Notes: generated by a model not told the origin, from the sequence alone. A stretch of 64,000 nt of DNA from Branchipolynoe longqiensis (GCA_030323885.1 CM059190.1:103276483-103340482); one strand, 5' to 3'; counted from the stretch's first letter, positions 1 to 11,388 are shown. Made by a program: numbers and translations.

Positions 1-252
1 TCATGGTGACTTTATAGTGCTGCCCCACTGGGAAATCAGACCACCGGCATCATGACCCAATATCCCGCTCAATCACATTACTCTGACATTGAGCTAACCA
101 GTCCTTGCCCTATCCTATTAATGCCGAGCGCCAGGCTAGGAAGTGACAAGTATCAATTTTATAAGTCATTGGTTTGACTAGACCAGGAACCAAACTCCAG
201 ATCTCCCGCACACGAGCCCTGTGCTCTACCGATTCGGCGACCACACCCGGTC
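1..252 (-). mobile_element. SINE-A copy (tRNA-derived), cut by window edge
   Basis: Minus-strand copy of the commonest repeat in the window. Read on the minus strand, a tRNA-like head (box A near 225-245, box B near 180-195) is followed by the conserved body with the phrase GGCGCTCGGCATTAATAGGA and then the tail part with CACTATAAAGTC. The far 3' end lies outside the window. Such elements are transcribed by RNA polymerase III and copied by a partner LINE; that is family knowledge, not visible here. Confidence 0.8.
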
Positions 253-765
253 TTTGTATGCTATGTTGCTTGCATCACTTATTGCTATCTCATCATCATC
301 ATGCTGTCGATCACAATGCGACAAAGACTGCTTTCATTACTTGACTGCCGCTCTCCATTTAGCTCTCTGCTGTGAGAGTTGCACATTTCATGAAAGCTGC
401 CTGCAAAGGTGTTGAAGTGCTGCTGGCTTTTGCAAGTTACCAGCGGCACTCTCTCGGGGAGCAAATAGAGGTTTCACACCGGCAAGAACATGTCAAGACA
501 GGTGCAAAACTATTTGTCCCTGCAGTGGCTGGTCGGGAGATGTTGGGAGTTCCTTTCATAAACCACCCTTAATGCTGCCACAGTGACATGGTTTCTGCTT
601 AGGGTTTGCTCCCTTAGCCTTCGGTTCTGTCAAGAACCTGTACCACAAGGCAGTGGTTTACAACTGAGCAGGGCAGGGGCGTTAAACTCCCTGAGGTATT
701 GCTATACCTGCAATACCTGCATACCATGTACTTTCATGATTAATTGTACTTTTTTTATAGGTTCA
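253..765. other. No gene seen; contains one dispersed repeat (285-362)
   Basis: The stretch has no convincing coding region. Positions about 285-362 match, in inverse orientation, 48131-48208 (shared AAGTAATGAAAGCAGTCTTT on the other strand), so part of it is an unclassified dispersed repeat. The rest looks single-copy within this window. Confidence 0.5.
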
Positions 766-1080
766 AGACTGGGCACGGTAGCCGAATCAATAGTTGAATC
801 AATCAGTTCCCGGTCGAGTCAAACCAATGACTTATAAAATTGATACTTGTCACTTCCCAGCCTGGCGCTTGGCATTAATAGGATAGGACAAGGACTAGTT
901 AGCTCAGTGTCAGGATAATGTGACTGAGTTGGGATATCGGGTCATGGTTCTGGTGGCCTGATTTCCCAGTGGAGCAGCACTATAACGTCGCTATGAGTAC
1001 ACACTGTCACAAGTCGGGACCTGTCCTGAGATGACTTTAGATGTTGCCAGGAGTGTAAAACTCCAACAACCAACCAACAA
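766..1080 (+). mobile_element. SINE-A copy
   Basis: Plus-strand copy with a degraded tRNA-like head (GGGCACGGTAGCCGAATC), the full body (GTGTCAGGATAATGTGACTG) and an AACAACCAACCAAC tail. Part of the head between boxes A and B is missing compared with other copies. Confidence 0.8.
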
Positions 1081-1154
1081 TTATAGGGTCAAGAAGTCAG
1101 TATCTTAATGTTGAGGAAACCGTACATTCAGATGAATATATCATATTTCTTTAC

Positions 1155-1695
1155 TAGTGGTCTGCACTGACCTACCAGGCAAGGATCCACATAGACAGAA
1201 AAGCATGGATAGGGTGATTGCATCAGGGAGCCTAGATAGTGTAATGGTTAGGGTGATAGGTCCTGGAATTACAAGAAATGTGGGGGTTTGAAAACTGCTC
1301 TAGGTGCAATGTTTCCCATTTGCCAAAAAGCAACTCACCGATATGACACTGGTTCAGTGACCAGGATTCTGTACAAGCTACATGCTGTATGGTTGGTGAA
1401 CCTACCCGGTGTATGTATTTGTAAGCGCATTGCCTGTATGCGTGTAGTCGTAAGCATTAAATGACTTAAGGACGTAAGCCATTTAAAAGACTTCCGATTC
1501 TAGAGGGACGAGTGGAGTTGGTAGTCTGTACTGACCTCTCAAGGAAAAAGCTGCATACACAGCCATGCATGGAGGGGGTGATTGCATCAGGGTGGGTAGA
1601 TGGCTTAATGGTTAGGGTGCCAGTAAGAAATGTGGTTTCGAATCCGACTCTAGGCACAACGTTCCCATTGTTTGCGTCACTCCCTATGCCATTAC
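1155..1695 (+). mobile_element. Gln-R repeat, tandem dimer with tRNA-Gln-like modules
   Basis: Two units of one repeat lie head to tail. The first spans about 1155-1511 and the second, partial one about 1512-1695. Each has a leader with CTGCACTGACCT, then a tRNA-like module (TAATGGTTAGGGTG as box A region, a TTCGAATC-type box B in the second). Both are diverged from the cleaner copies at 32637-33140, so this is an old insertion. Confidence 0.65.
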
Positions 1696-1779
1696 ACAAA
1701 AACAATAGGAGGATGCAAGAAGTTGAACCAGATTATAGAAATATAAGCAGAAAAGTCTCCCAAATGATCTTCCTGGTAG

Positions 1780-2340
1780 GGTCCCCCGCCGCCCCCCACC
1801 GCCCCCCACCACCCCCCGCTCCCCACCGCACCTACTTCCTCCCACCCCCCACCCACCCCCCACCCATCGCTCCTCTACCGACCCCCAGACGCGCTTTCTA
1901 AGTGACAAGACCCTGTCAGGCCGTTAGGGTATCAGTTGCAAATTCCTTGTATTGTGTGGTGGGTGTGTGGGTGGGGTGGAGGTGGGGGTGGATGTGGAGG
2001 AGGGGGTTAGAGGTTTATTTTTCCGATGTTGACAATATAATATCACGTAATGGCGGGTGTTTTACAAAGTTATATATATTTGTTTCTATTTTGTTATTTG
2101 TTCACCTTTGGTTATTGTGGTGTTGGGTGACCGTGCATTGTGTAAGCAATATCTCCGTGTTTCACTGGGAGCACACTCAAAGGGGTATCATTTTCTTTGC
2201 GGGGGTCGGTGAAAGAAAAGCCCTAAATATTTGTTAAATAGGTATTAGACTCAGTTTAGAGTGTAGACTCTCTGTATACTTTCTATTCGTTGAGAAATGG
2301 TTGATTTAAACACAACCGACTTTATTGGATTTTTTTTTTA
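1780..2340. repeat. C-rich simple sequence (1780-1880), then no recognisable feature
   Basis: CCCCCCACC-type low complexity runs through about 1780-1880. From 1900 to 2340 I see neither coding sequence nor a repeat shared with the rest of the window. Confidence 0.6.
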
Positions 2341-2351
2341 AAGTCCAACGA

Positions 2352-3714
2352 TAATGTCACTTCTGAATTAGTGTTCGCTGGTGTCTGAGGAAGAAAGTTG
2401 TGACCTAGCGTGTTTACAGGCCGGAAGTAGGGGGGTAATATGTCTCTTCTGAATTAGCGTCCGCTGGTGTCTGAGGAAGGACTGGAGCTGCGACCTGGTG
2501 TGTTTACAGGTCAGAAGTAGGGGGGTAATATGTCGCTTCTGAATTAGCGCCCGCTGGTGTCTGAGGAAGGACTGGAGCTGTGACCTGGTGTGTTTACAGG
2601 TCAGAAGTAGGGGGGTAATATGTCTCTTCTGAATTAGCGCCCACTGGTGTCTGAGGAAGGACTGGAGCTGTGACCTGGTGTGTTTACAGGTCAGAAGTAG
2701 GGGGGTAATATGTCTCTTCTGAATTAGCTTCCGCTGGTGTCTGAGGAAGGACTGGAGCTGCGACCTGGTGTGTTTACAGGTCAGAAGTAGGGTGGTAAAA
2801 TGTCTCTTCTGAATTAGCTTCCGCTGGTGTCTGAGGAAGGACTGGAGCTGTGACCTGGTGTGTTTACAGGTCAGAAGTAGGGGGGTAATATGTCTCTTCT
2901 GAATTAGCGCCTGTTGGTGTCTGAGGAAGGACTGGAGCTGTGACCTGGTGTGTTTACAGGTCAGAAGTAGGGGGGTAATATGTCTCTTCTGAATTAGCGC
3001 CCGCTGGTGTCTGAGGAAGGACTGGAGCTGTGACCTGGTGTGTTTACAGGTCAGAAGTAGGGTGGTTATATGTCTCTTCTGACTTAGTGTCCGCTGGTGT
3101 CTGAGGAAGGACGGGAGCTGTGACCTGGTGTGTTTACAGGTCAGAAGTAGGGTGGTTATATGTCTCTTCTGACTTAGTGTCCGCTGGTGTCTGAGGAAGG
3201 ACTGGAGCTGTGACCTGGTGTGTTTACAGGTCAGAAGTAGGGGGGTAATATGTCTCTTCTGAATTAGCGCCCGCTGGTGTCTGAGGAAGGACTGGAGCTG
3301 TGACCTGGTGTGTTTACAGGTCAGAAGTAGGGGGGTAATATGTCTCTTCTGACTTAGTGTCCGCTGGTGTCTGAGGAAGGACGGGAGCTGTGACCTGGTG
3401 TGTTTACAGGTCAGAAGTAGGGGGGTAATATGTCTCTTCTGACTTAGTGCCCGCTGGTGTCTGAGGAAGGACGGGAGCTGTGACCTGGTGTGTTTACAGG
3501 TCAGAAGTAGGGTAGTTATATGTCTCTTCTGACTTAGTGTCCGCTGGTGTCTGAGGAAGGACTGGAGCTGTGACCTGGTGTGTTTAAAGGTCAGAAGTAG
3601 GGTAGCTATATGTCTCTTCTGACTTAGTGCCCGCTGGTGTCTGAGGAAAGACTGGAGCTGTGACCTGGTGTGTTTAAAGGCCGGAAGTAGGGTGGTAATA
3701 TGTCTCTTCTGAAT
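2352..3714 (+). repeat. 90-bp minisatellite, about 15 units
   Basis: A unit containing CTGGTGTCTGAGGAAGGAC and GTGTTTACAGGTCAGAAG recurs every 90 bases. The GGGGGTAATA position falls at 2431, 2521, 2611 and so on to 3691 without a length change; only substitutions distinguish units. Stops occur in the unit, so this is not a coding repeat. Two more diverged units lie at 4386-4533. Confidence 0.95.
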
Positions 3715-4385
3715 AGACTACATTACCGTTCCAGTGGCATGGTGCATTGTGGGATGCGTCAGAGCAAAACAAACCCACGAGAAGCACATGGCACATGCTA
3801 ATACACTGGGTGCAGCTATGAAATGTGCTAGTTTCAGCTCATCTCAGCTCTTGTTTGAAAAATAGAATACCAATATATATAATAAATTAAGATGTTAATC
3901 ACTTATCCAGCATTGTATTTACATCAATATAATATGCAAATCTTATGCCATGTGCATTTAAATTTAGACAAATCTGGGCACTCAGACTTGTGTTAGAGCC
4001 ATAGCCATAGTCAGTTTTACTTATTTTATTAATGTTTTTATTTATATCCTATGGTTAATGATATATGTAGAACTAGAAAATGAGTAGGGTTATTCGGATA
4101 TTGGTTATATATTTCTCTGAAACAAGTGTATATCGACACATTTGGAATTTTAATATTTAGAACAAGAATTAATAATGGTGATGTTTTTTGTCTTAGCTAT
4201 ATTCATTAGATCATTATATTGCATGTGTGCATCCATGTTTCTGCCAAATTGTTATGTATTTCTATTCATCTTGAATAAAATCTAAGTTTTTCCATTGCAT
4301 ATGAACAAACTCAATGGCCCTTCGCATTTGCTTTGCTGCCAACGCCGTTTTCAGCGCATGCGCAGTCGGAACCGTGATCCCGTCT
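3715..4385. other. AT-rich sequence between two blocks of the same minisatellite; no gene seen
   Basis: This 670-base stretch separates the main 90-bp array from a displaced dimer of the same unit. It has no open frame of note and no visible terminal inverted repeats. It may be an insertion into the array or a segment left between duplicated blocks. Confidence 0.4.
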
Positions 4386-4533
4386 ATTAGTGTCCACTGG
4401 TGTCTGAGGAAGGACTGAAACTGTGACCTGGCGTGTTTACAGGCCGACAGTAGGGCGGTAACATGTCTCTTCTGAATTAGTGTCCGCTGGTGTCTGAGGA
4501 AGGACTGAAGCTGTGACCTGGCGTCTTCACAGG
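4386..4533 (+). repeat. Displaced partial dimer of the 90-bp minisatellite
   Basis: One complete and one partial copy of the 2352-3714 unit, more diverged (GACCTGGCGTGTTTACAGG), running directly into the CA-rich tract. Confidence 0.85.
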
Positions 4534-5312
4534 TTTACACGTGAATACACATGCATGCACATACACGCAAACACTTACACACGCACACGCACAGCCAAAT
4601 GCACACACGTTCACATGAGCACACACGAGCACATACATACACGCACACGTACACGGACACACGCGCACACATATGCATACATACCCACGCATATGCAGAC
4701 AGATGTACAAATACTCACACACATGCAGACATATGCACACATATGCACACATTCACACATTCGCGCACACATGCACACATGCACACACACATGCACACAT
4801 ACACACATACACACATACACACATGCGCACTGATGGATGTGCATACTCACACATATGCACATATAGTACACACATATGCACACATGCACGCATACCCACA
4901 CATATGCAAACACATACACACATACACACATGTGCACACATATACACATGTATGTATACATAATCACACATATGTACACCTCGTCACACCTGCTCACACA
5001 TACACACAATCACACATGCACACGCGCACAGGCACACACATGCACCCACAATACACACACTTACACACGCATGCACACACATGCACACTCATCCACACAC
5101 ATGCACACACATGCACACACATGCACACACATACACACATGCACACATATGCACACACGCATATATACATGCATACATACCACACACACGCACACGTACA
5201 CACGCACATACGCGCACACACGCGCACACACGCGCACACACGCGCACACACGCACACACACGCACACACACGCACACACACACGCGCACACACTCACACA
5301 CATACACGCACG
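4534..5312 (+). repeat. CA-rich microsatellite (CACACA / ACATGC / CGCACA)
   Basis: Nearly 800 bases of degenerate CA dinucleotide repeat with interspersed ACATGC and CGCACA units. Open frames of His-Thr on one strand and Cys-Val on the other are by-products of the repeat. Confidence 0.95.
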
Positions 5313-5560
5313 ACGTTGTGAGTAATCCTGCTACTCGGCCATTGTGTAAACACCAGACCCTGGAGTTAGTGTTCATACACCACACTCTACACAGGGAGGT
5401 GTGTGTGGGGGACGCGGAGTGGGGGGGGGGGCGGGGCGGGGCGGTGTGGGTCTGGACCCTGGACGCAGGTCAGCAACAGCCCGTCTCAATAACAAACCAA
5501 CGCCGACCCACAGAGCTCAACGAACACTTCACCAACCGGCGTTGTCAGGGTTGGTTGGGT

Positions 5561-5867
5561 TTTTTTTTCTGGAAGATTTATACTGCCTATCATGGATAAG
5601 TCTGAATAGACTTGTTTTCACCATTAGACAGTTTGTCGATAGAAAGCCAGAGCCTACACTTTTACCAACCCAAGGGATTTTTAACCTCCCACATCACATA
5701 GACATGGTATGAGAGCAACTGGCCTTTGATAACGCTGTAAGTTATACACAGCGGTGGAAATCCAAATTTGCAGAGATGGGGGCTCAGGGAATCGAACCAC
5801 TGACCTTCAGATTAGGAGTCCGACCTAGAAAAAAGTCAGACACTCTAACCACTTGTCACAGAGAACA
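5561..5867 (-). mobile_element. SINE-C copy (tRNA-derived)
   Basis: A 307-base element matched closely by 53632-53940. Read on the minus strand it begins with a tRNA-like region (GTGGTTAGAGTGTCTGAC as box A region, GTGGTTCGATTCCC as box B) and ends in an A-run (T-run at 5561-5568 on the plus strand). This layout is that of a short retroposon. Confidence 0.75.
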
Positions 5868-5908
5868 GTTTTGCGTCATTGCATCTAAGGTTATATGAGG
5901 ACGGGTAC

Positions 5909-6406
5909 CAATTTGTTACAGTGCAGACTCATGGCGACTTTATAGTACTGCCCCACTGGGAGACAAGGCTGCTGGCACCATGACCTGATATCCCACTCAG
6001 TCACATTATCCTGACACTGAGCCAACCAGTTTTTATGTTATTCTATTAATGCCGAGCGCCAGGCTAGGAAGCGACATTGGTTTGACTCGACTGGGAATTG
6101 AACTCCCGACCTCAACCAGTGCTCCATAGCCGGTTCACCAAAGGCTGTGTGTGGTATGTGCTTTCCTGTCTGTGCGAAAGTACATATAAAAGACCCCTTG
6201 CTGCTTATCGGAAAGATTAGCCTAAGTGGCGGCAGCCGATTTCTCCCAAAGAAATATGTCAGAATGACCATATGCTTGACGGCCAATATCCGATGATGAA
6301 AATCGATGCGCTCTAGAGGCGTCATTAAATAGAACAAGCTTTTTTTTTTGTAAACTCCCGACCTTCCGCACGGGAGGCCTGCGCTCTACCGATTCGGCCA
6401 CCGGTG
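5909..6406 (-). mobile_element. SINE-A copy interrupted by SINE-B
   Basis: Body and tail occupy about 5909-6112, and the tRNA-like head resumes at 6353-6406. A SINE-B insertion (6113-6352) splits it, with AACTCCCGACCT duplicated at 6101-6112 and 6353-6364. Confidence 0.85.
6113..6352 (+). mobile_element. SINE-B copy, 5'-truncated, nested in SINE-A
   Basis: The element contains the SINE-B body (GTGCGAAAGTACATATAAAAGA, seen with small changes in other copies) and ends in ACAAGC plus a T-run. It lacks the tRNA-like head present at 18646-18989. A 12-base target duplication, AACTCCCGACCT, flanks it exactly, so it is a genuine retroposition event younger than the host SINE-A. Confidence 0.85.
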
Positions 6407-6839
6407 CGTTGTCAGGGAGACGGTTGTGCAGAGTGAATCGGGCTCGTATTACTTTAAGGATCTTCTCAACTCCTCACGACTTGAAAAAGATAAACAATCT
6501 GACGGCGTTTTGTTTAGTACGGCGGGTTCATACAAGCGGCAGGTGTACAAACAGTGTGATCATGGGCGGGGCGCACTAACACGCCTCCGTCCGTTTGCGC
6601 TAATAGTGCCTCAGTGCTAGAACTGCATCTCCAGTGTAAATAAAGTACTTATTAGTTAATATTACATTGATTTATTGTCTGTACTTGGATCATTGTTAGC
6701 GGTGCAGGCGAGGCAGTGCGGCTAATTGGTAGAATGGGGTTTTACGGCCCAGCACTCTCTGAGTATATATGATTTGTGATAGCACACACTCATGTCTGCT
6801 GTGTAGTGCTACTCCACTTGGATATCATGCCACATGCAC

Positions 6840-6841
<2 letters not shown>

Positions 6842-6877
<36 letters not shown>

Positions 6878-7022
6878 GTGCAACTGACACTGGTCAACAC
6901 CCGAGGGAGGTGAGGTCAGCAAGATGGCGCCACCGGTAAAGTGCTGTATCTTACGGAGGATAACAATAATAATAATAAGTAATAGTCACCTACATATCTT
7001 TTTTCTCGCATAGTACGTTATA

Positions 7023-7031
<9 letters not shown>
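6842..7031 (-). mobile_element. Diverged solo SDR-like repeat with TA microsatellites
   Basis: Read on the minus strand, the segment starts GATGTATAACG and ACTATGCGAG, runs through ACCGGTGGCGCC and ends in a TA repeat. This is the layout of the A repeat of the DIRS-like element at 41325. Its closest relative in the window is 48536-48665. No internal coding part remains. Confidence 0.5.
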
Positions 7032-7068
<37 letters not shown>

Positions 7069-7099
7069 TTCGTTGGGATGATGCAAATAGCAGATATTC

Positions 7100-7275
7100 T
7101 ATGTATTCCATGTTTTGCATATATTGCATATATTGCATATATTTCATATATTGCATATATTTCATATATTGCATGTATTGCATATATTGCATATATTTCA
7201 GATATTGCATATATTGCAGGTATTTCATATATTACATATATTGCATATATCACATATATCACATACACTGCATAT
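7100..7275 (+). repeat. 9-bp microsatellite (TTGCATATA)n
   Basis: Tandem nonamers TTGCATATA and TTTCATATA fill the stretch. Confidence 0.95.
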
Positions 7276-7278
7276 CGA

Positions 7279-7627
7279 CCAGACGGGATGGCCGAATGAG
7301 TACAGAGTCCGTCTCTCGTGTTCGTAGATCGTGGGATTCGAACCCACGGGTTCTAACCCTGGGCTAGTCACACCAATCACATAAAAATGTATTCTTGTTG
7401 CTTCCTAACCAAGCACTCAGCATTATTAGGATAGGGAAAGGACTGGTTAGCTCAGTGTCAGGATAATGCGACTGAGTAGGATATCAGGTCACGGTGCTGT
7501 CGGCCTTGTCTCCCAGTGGGGCAGCACTACAAAGTCGCTATGAGTGTGCACTCTCACAAGTCAGTACCTGTCCTGATATGACCTTAGATGTTGCCAGGAC
7601 GTAAATGCCCAGCAACCAACCAACCAA
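7279..7627 (+). mobile_element. SINE-A copy, near full length
   Basis: The head reads CCAGACGGGATGGCCGAATG (box A region) with GGATTCGAACCCACGG (box B). The body and an ACCAACCAACCAATAACC tail follow. This is one of the better-preserved copies. Confidence 0.85.
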
Positions 7628-7647
7628 TAACCAACCAACCGACCTTC

Positions 7648-7950
7648 TGGATACATTCCATACATTCTATATATTCCATACATTCCATATATTCCATATA
7701 TTCCATATATAATATATATACTGTATGTTTTCTATATTCTATATATTCTATCAATTCTATATAGTCTGTATGCTCTACATAGAGATATCATTTTTACAAA
7801 ATATATATTATATACATTCTAGGTATTATATATTCTATATGTTATATGTATATATATATATTGTATATTTCAATATTATACATGTTTTCTATATTCTCTA
7901 TATTCTATCAATTCTATATATTCTGTATATTCTGTATGTTCTATATATAT
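7648..7950 (+). repeat. AT-rich repeat (ATTCTATAT / ATTCCATAT)
   Basis: Degenerate 9- to 10-base units of CATTCCATATATT type. The same sequence type resumes at 8815-9125, on the other side of a TIR-bounded insertion. Confidence 0.85.
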
Positions 7951-7956
7951 GGGTCT

Positions 7957-8810
7957 TTTCATGGTAAATGGGACCGAAGTTTTAAATGAGGGTTACAAAT
8001 TAATATTGTGTATTTCCCTTTTTTTTCACTGAGTAGTCAACTCTTATCCATACATATACTAGTAATGTGAAGGAAAAGATAGTTTAGGTTACCATCTTGT
8101 CAGAATAACACAAATTAATTAGGTAGCCAGGCTCAAGTGTGGATGTAACATGTGATTTATTAATAACACAAATTATTTAAGAAAGCTTATTGAATGAAGC
8201 AATTAATTTTTATTCGGTGACACCCTAAGTATACAACTGTACTATAACAAATATCGGTACAGGGAAGTTATATTTATTCCAATTTTGAGTTGTGGACGTA
8301 ACACAATAGGAGGGGACCCCAAAAAACATAGGGGACTTCAATTTCAATTTCTTTTCAAACATCTTTGTAGAAAAATGATATTACTAGTCATGGTACTATA
8401 AAATAGGCTTACACATGCAACAGTAGTAAATGTTTTCTTACGGAAGCTTTGGTATTCCAAGGATAGCATATTCCCTGACATAACAAGCTAGGGAAAGCAG
8501 GGGACACCACAGTTACGTCCAGAACCAGTTTAATCACCATGACTATGCACAATAAAGGTCTAGTCGGCTGTAGAAAAGTCCTCATTCTCCATGTAGCATA
8601 TTCATGCCTTTAAAACACCATATTTTTGGAATGAACATGTTGGCTTATTTTTTTTTTACAATGTCACATTAGGGCTTGATTTTTGTTCATGTCTATGCCT
8701 CCAAAGTGTAAGGATACCAATTCTATAAAGAAAATAACTCCTCTACTGTTTCACTAATTGCTTTTTACCATTATATAGGGGAACATACATTGGTCCCATT
8801 TACTATGAAA
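7957..8810. mobile_element. Non-autonomous DNA element with 19-bp TIRs
   Basis: TTTCATGGTAAATGGGACC at 7957-7975 is matched in inverse orientation by 8792-8810, with one mismatch. The 854-base interior is AT-rich without a transposase-like frame. It sits inside an AT microsatellite that continues on both sides, so it looks like an insertion. Target duplication cannot be read in such simple flanks. Superfamily not assigned. Confidence 0.7.
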
Positions 8811-8814
8811 CAAC

Positions 8815-9125
8815 CAATATATATATATATTTACAGAATCTATAGTCTATAGATTCTATATATATTCTACATATTTCATATATTATATATATTCTGTGGT
8901 TTTCAAAAATATTCTGTATGTTTTCTATATTCTGTATATTCTATCAATTGTATATGTTCTGTGTGTTCGATGTACATATTTACAGAATCTATATTCTATA
9001 GATTATATGTATTATATATTCTATATATTCTATATATTCCATATATTATATATATTGTGTGCCTTTTCTGTATTCTGTATGTTTTCTATATTGTGTATAT
9101 TCTATCAATTCTATATATTCTTGCC
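8815..9125 (+). repeat. AT-rich repeat, continuation of 7648-7950
   Basis: TATATTCTATATATTC-type units. Confidence 0.85.
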
Positions 9126-9430
9126 TAATTTTTCGCTTAATAAAAATCTTTTTCCAGCACCCTTCCCCTAAATGACGCACACATGACGTAGCCGTGATCA
9201 TCCCGCGTTGCCATGGAGACCGTGTTAATGGTGGTGACTCGCTGCAGGATCCAGTGGCCAGGAGGCTGTTTTGCAGGATGACTTGGTCTAGGATGTGACT
9301 GTCTCTCAGCTGATTGGGTAGAGACCACGTGGTATGATACATGGTATTGTTTATCTATCTAGTGGATCCATGACTCCTATAAGACTCACGCAGGGCCCTC
9401 CCCTACGACGGCTGAGTGGACACAGTATTT
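9126..9430. other. No recognisable feature
   Basis: Mixed-composition sequence with no repeat partner in the window. Open frames of up to about 98 codons on the minus strand have no recognisable domain. Confidence 0.4.
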
Positions 9431-9434
9431 GCTT

Positions 9435-9705
9435 TCCTTTCGGCAGGTCATGGGATTGGGAAAAAATATTTTTTGACAAAACGGATACTTGTCTCTACCA
9501 AGCCTGGCGCTCAACATTAATAGGATAAGGCAAGGATTGGTTTGCTCAATACTAGGATAATGTGAGTGTGTGGGATATTACGTCATCGTGTCGGCAGTGT
9601 GATGGCCTAGTGAGGCACCACTATAAAGTCACCATGAGTGCACACTCTCACAAGTCAGTACCCATCCTGATATAAACTTAGATGTTGCTAGGATGTAAAA
9701 CAAAA
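9435..9705 (+). mobile_element. SINE-A copy, head damaged
   Basis: The body phrase GCCTGGCGCTCAACATTAAT and the CACTATAAAGTCACCATGAG tail are present. The tRNA-like head is not clear. A second fragment of the same body follows at about 9710-9780. Confidence 0.7.
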
Positions 9706-9796
9706 CAAAAACTGGTTTGCTCACTAGTAGGATAATGTGACTGAATGGGATATCGGGTGCCATGTCACAAAGTCTGTTAGCTATCCATCCTGATAT

Positions 9797-10110
9797 GACT
9801 GGTTGGTTGGTTGTTGGAGCTTTACATCCTGGCAACATCTAAGGTCATGTCATGATGGGCACCACCTCGTGGCAACATGCAATCATGGCGACTTTATAGT
9901 GCTGCCTCACTGGGAAATCAAGCCACTGGCACCATGACCCACTATCCCACTCAGTCACATTATCCTGACACATGACACTGAGCTAACCAGTCCTTGCCCT
10001 ATCCTATTAATGCCGAGCGCCACTCTATGAAGCGAAAAGTATCAATTTTATAAGTCACGGGTTTGACTCGACTGCACTTCAAACTCTTGACTTTCCGCAT
10101 ATGAAGCCTG
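9797..10110 (-). mobile_element. SINE-A copy
   Basis: Minus-strand copy starting with the reverse of the AACCAACCAAC tail (GGTTGGTTGTTGGAGCTTT) and running through the body (ATTAATGCCGAGCGCCA) to a degraded head near 10070-10110. Confidence 0.8.
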
Positions 10111-10149
10111 CACACATACTTAACGCGTCCAGTATGTGTGCGTGTATGG

Positions 10150-10762
10150 CGTTAAGGGTGCATTCCTTACACGCGGCATGCAGCATGCGGTATGCGAATG
10201 CGAATGCGACAAAAAATCGAAACGCCTTGAAGTCTATGGGCTACATTCCTTACATGCGGTATGCGAATGCGAATGCGTCAAACCAATCGGTCCATGTAGC
10301 GATCGGTGTGGCATGCGGCATGCGGCACGTGGGTGCGAATAGAAAACCATCAGTCGCATTTGTCCATAGGTTTAAGGCTGGAGGAGGCGACTGATAATTA
10401 CGGACACCCGGGAGATGGACGTTTGTGCTGAGGGGAAACATATGGTAGTGGTGGTGGTGGGGTTCAGTCAGTTGCACTTGTCCATTAGTTTTAGACGAGG
10501 AGAGGCGACTGAGCATTACGGAACGGTCACACACAAGGGTGCTGAGGGGAAACATATGGTAGTGGTGGTGGTGGGGGTTCGGGTTAGTAAAAATGCTACC
10601 AGAGCCACAAAAATATGAATACTTATCTATAATTTGGTAATTATAAAGGTAGGAATATATGCCGCATGCCACATGCCGCATGTAAGGAATGCTGCCATTC
10701 GCATACCACATGCCACATGCCGCATACTGCATACCGCGTGTAAGGAATGCCTGCTTTAGTTG
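10150..10762. mobile_element. F element copy (palindromic-ended repeat)
   Basis: Both ends carry ATTCCTTACACGCGG, with a second internal copy near each end and arrays of TATGCG / AATGCG / CATGCGG hexamers. Between the ends lie a CGATCGGT...ACCGATCG-type palindrome region, a segment with GGCTGGAGGAGGCGACTGA and GGTGGTGGTGG runs. It has no coding potential. It is probably a non-autonomous DNA element; the superfamily is not assigned. Confidence 0.7.
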
Positions 10763-10900
10763 TATCTAGGATGTAAAGCAACAAACAAGCTGGTTTCCTC
10801 ACTGGTAGGATAATGTGACTGAGTGGGATATCGGGTAGTGACACTGACAGACCAGTCTCCCAGTTTCGGCAGCACTTTCTCTCAAATCGCCAGGCGTGCG
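10763..10900 (+). mobile_element. SINE-A tail fragment
   Basis: Weak fragment with GGATAATGTGACTGAGTGGG followed by the CAGCACTTT region. Confidence 0.55.
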
Positions 10901-11064
10901 CACTGTGACAATTTGATTGATTTTAGACTATTACTATAAACGTGAATGAATGTAACATAATATTACTAGAAGACTATAGTGCCTTAACGCTGAAAAAAAT
11001 ACCTTTATTCGCTGAATAAAATGATCATTTACCCCACACAAAAACAAAAGTCTGTTGTTGAGTA

Positions 11065-11388
11065 CACGTCCTGATATGACCTCCGTTAGATGTTGCTATG
11101 ACCTCAATCCTAAACAAACAAACAAAACAAACAAAACAAAACAAACAAACAAAACGCACTGGCCTCCGAGTAAATCGGAGCATCGCTTTGTCAGCCGCTG
11201 TTGCTGTCTGTGCAGCTATGCCTGATATGACCTCCGTTAGATGTTGCTATGACCTCAACCCCAAACAAACAAACAAAACAAACAAAACAAACAAAACAAA
11301 CAAAACAAACAAACAAACAAAACGCACTGGCCTCCGAGTAAATCGGAGCATCGCTTTGTCAGCCGCTGTTGCTGTCTGTGCAGCTATG
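11065..11388 (+). repeat. Tandem duplication (about 150-165 bp) with AAACAAAC microsatellite
   Basis: Two units share ATGACCTCCGTTAGATGTTG, an (AAAC)n/(AAAAC)n stretch of differing length, and GGCCTCCGAGTAAATCGGAG. The unit edge resembles the SINE-A tail. Confidence 0.8.

Noticed and set aside
2352..3714. CRISPR-like regular array
   Set aside because: Units are contiguous 90-base repeats without unique spacers, in a eukaryotic setting.
4551..5321. Long His/Thr-rich and Cys/Val-rich open frames in the CA repeat
   Set aside because: They come from CA/TG repetition with no stop-generating triplets; all frames are open and no domain or start context is seen.
9046..9342. Minus-strand frame of 98 codons as a possible transposase fragment
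   Set aside because: No DDE-type signature or conserved block; part of it is AT microsatellite.
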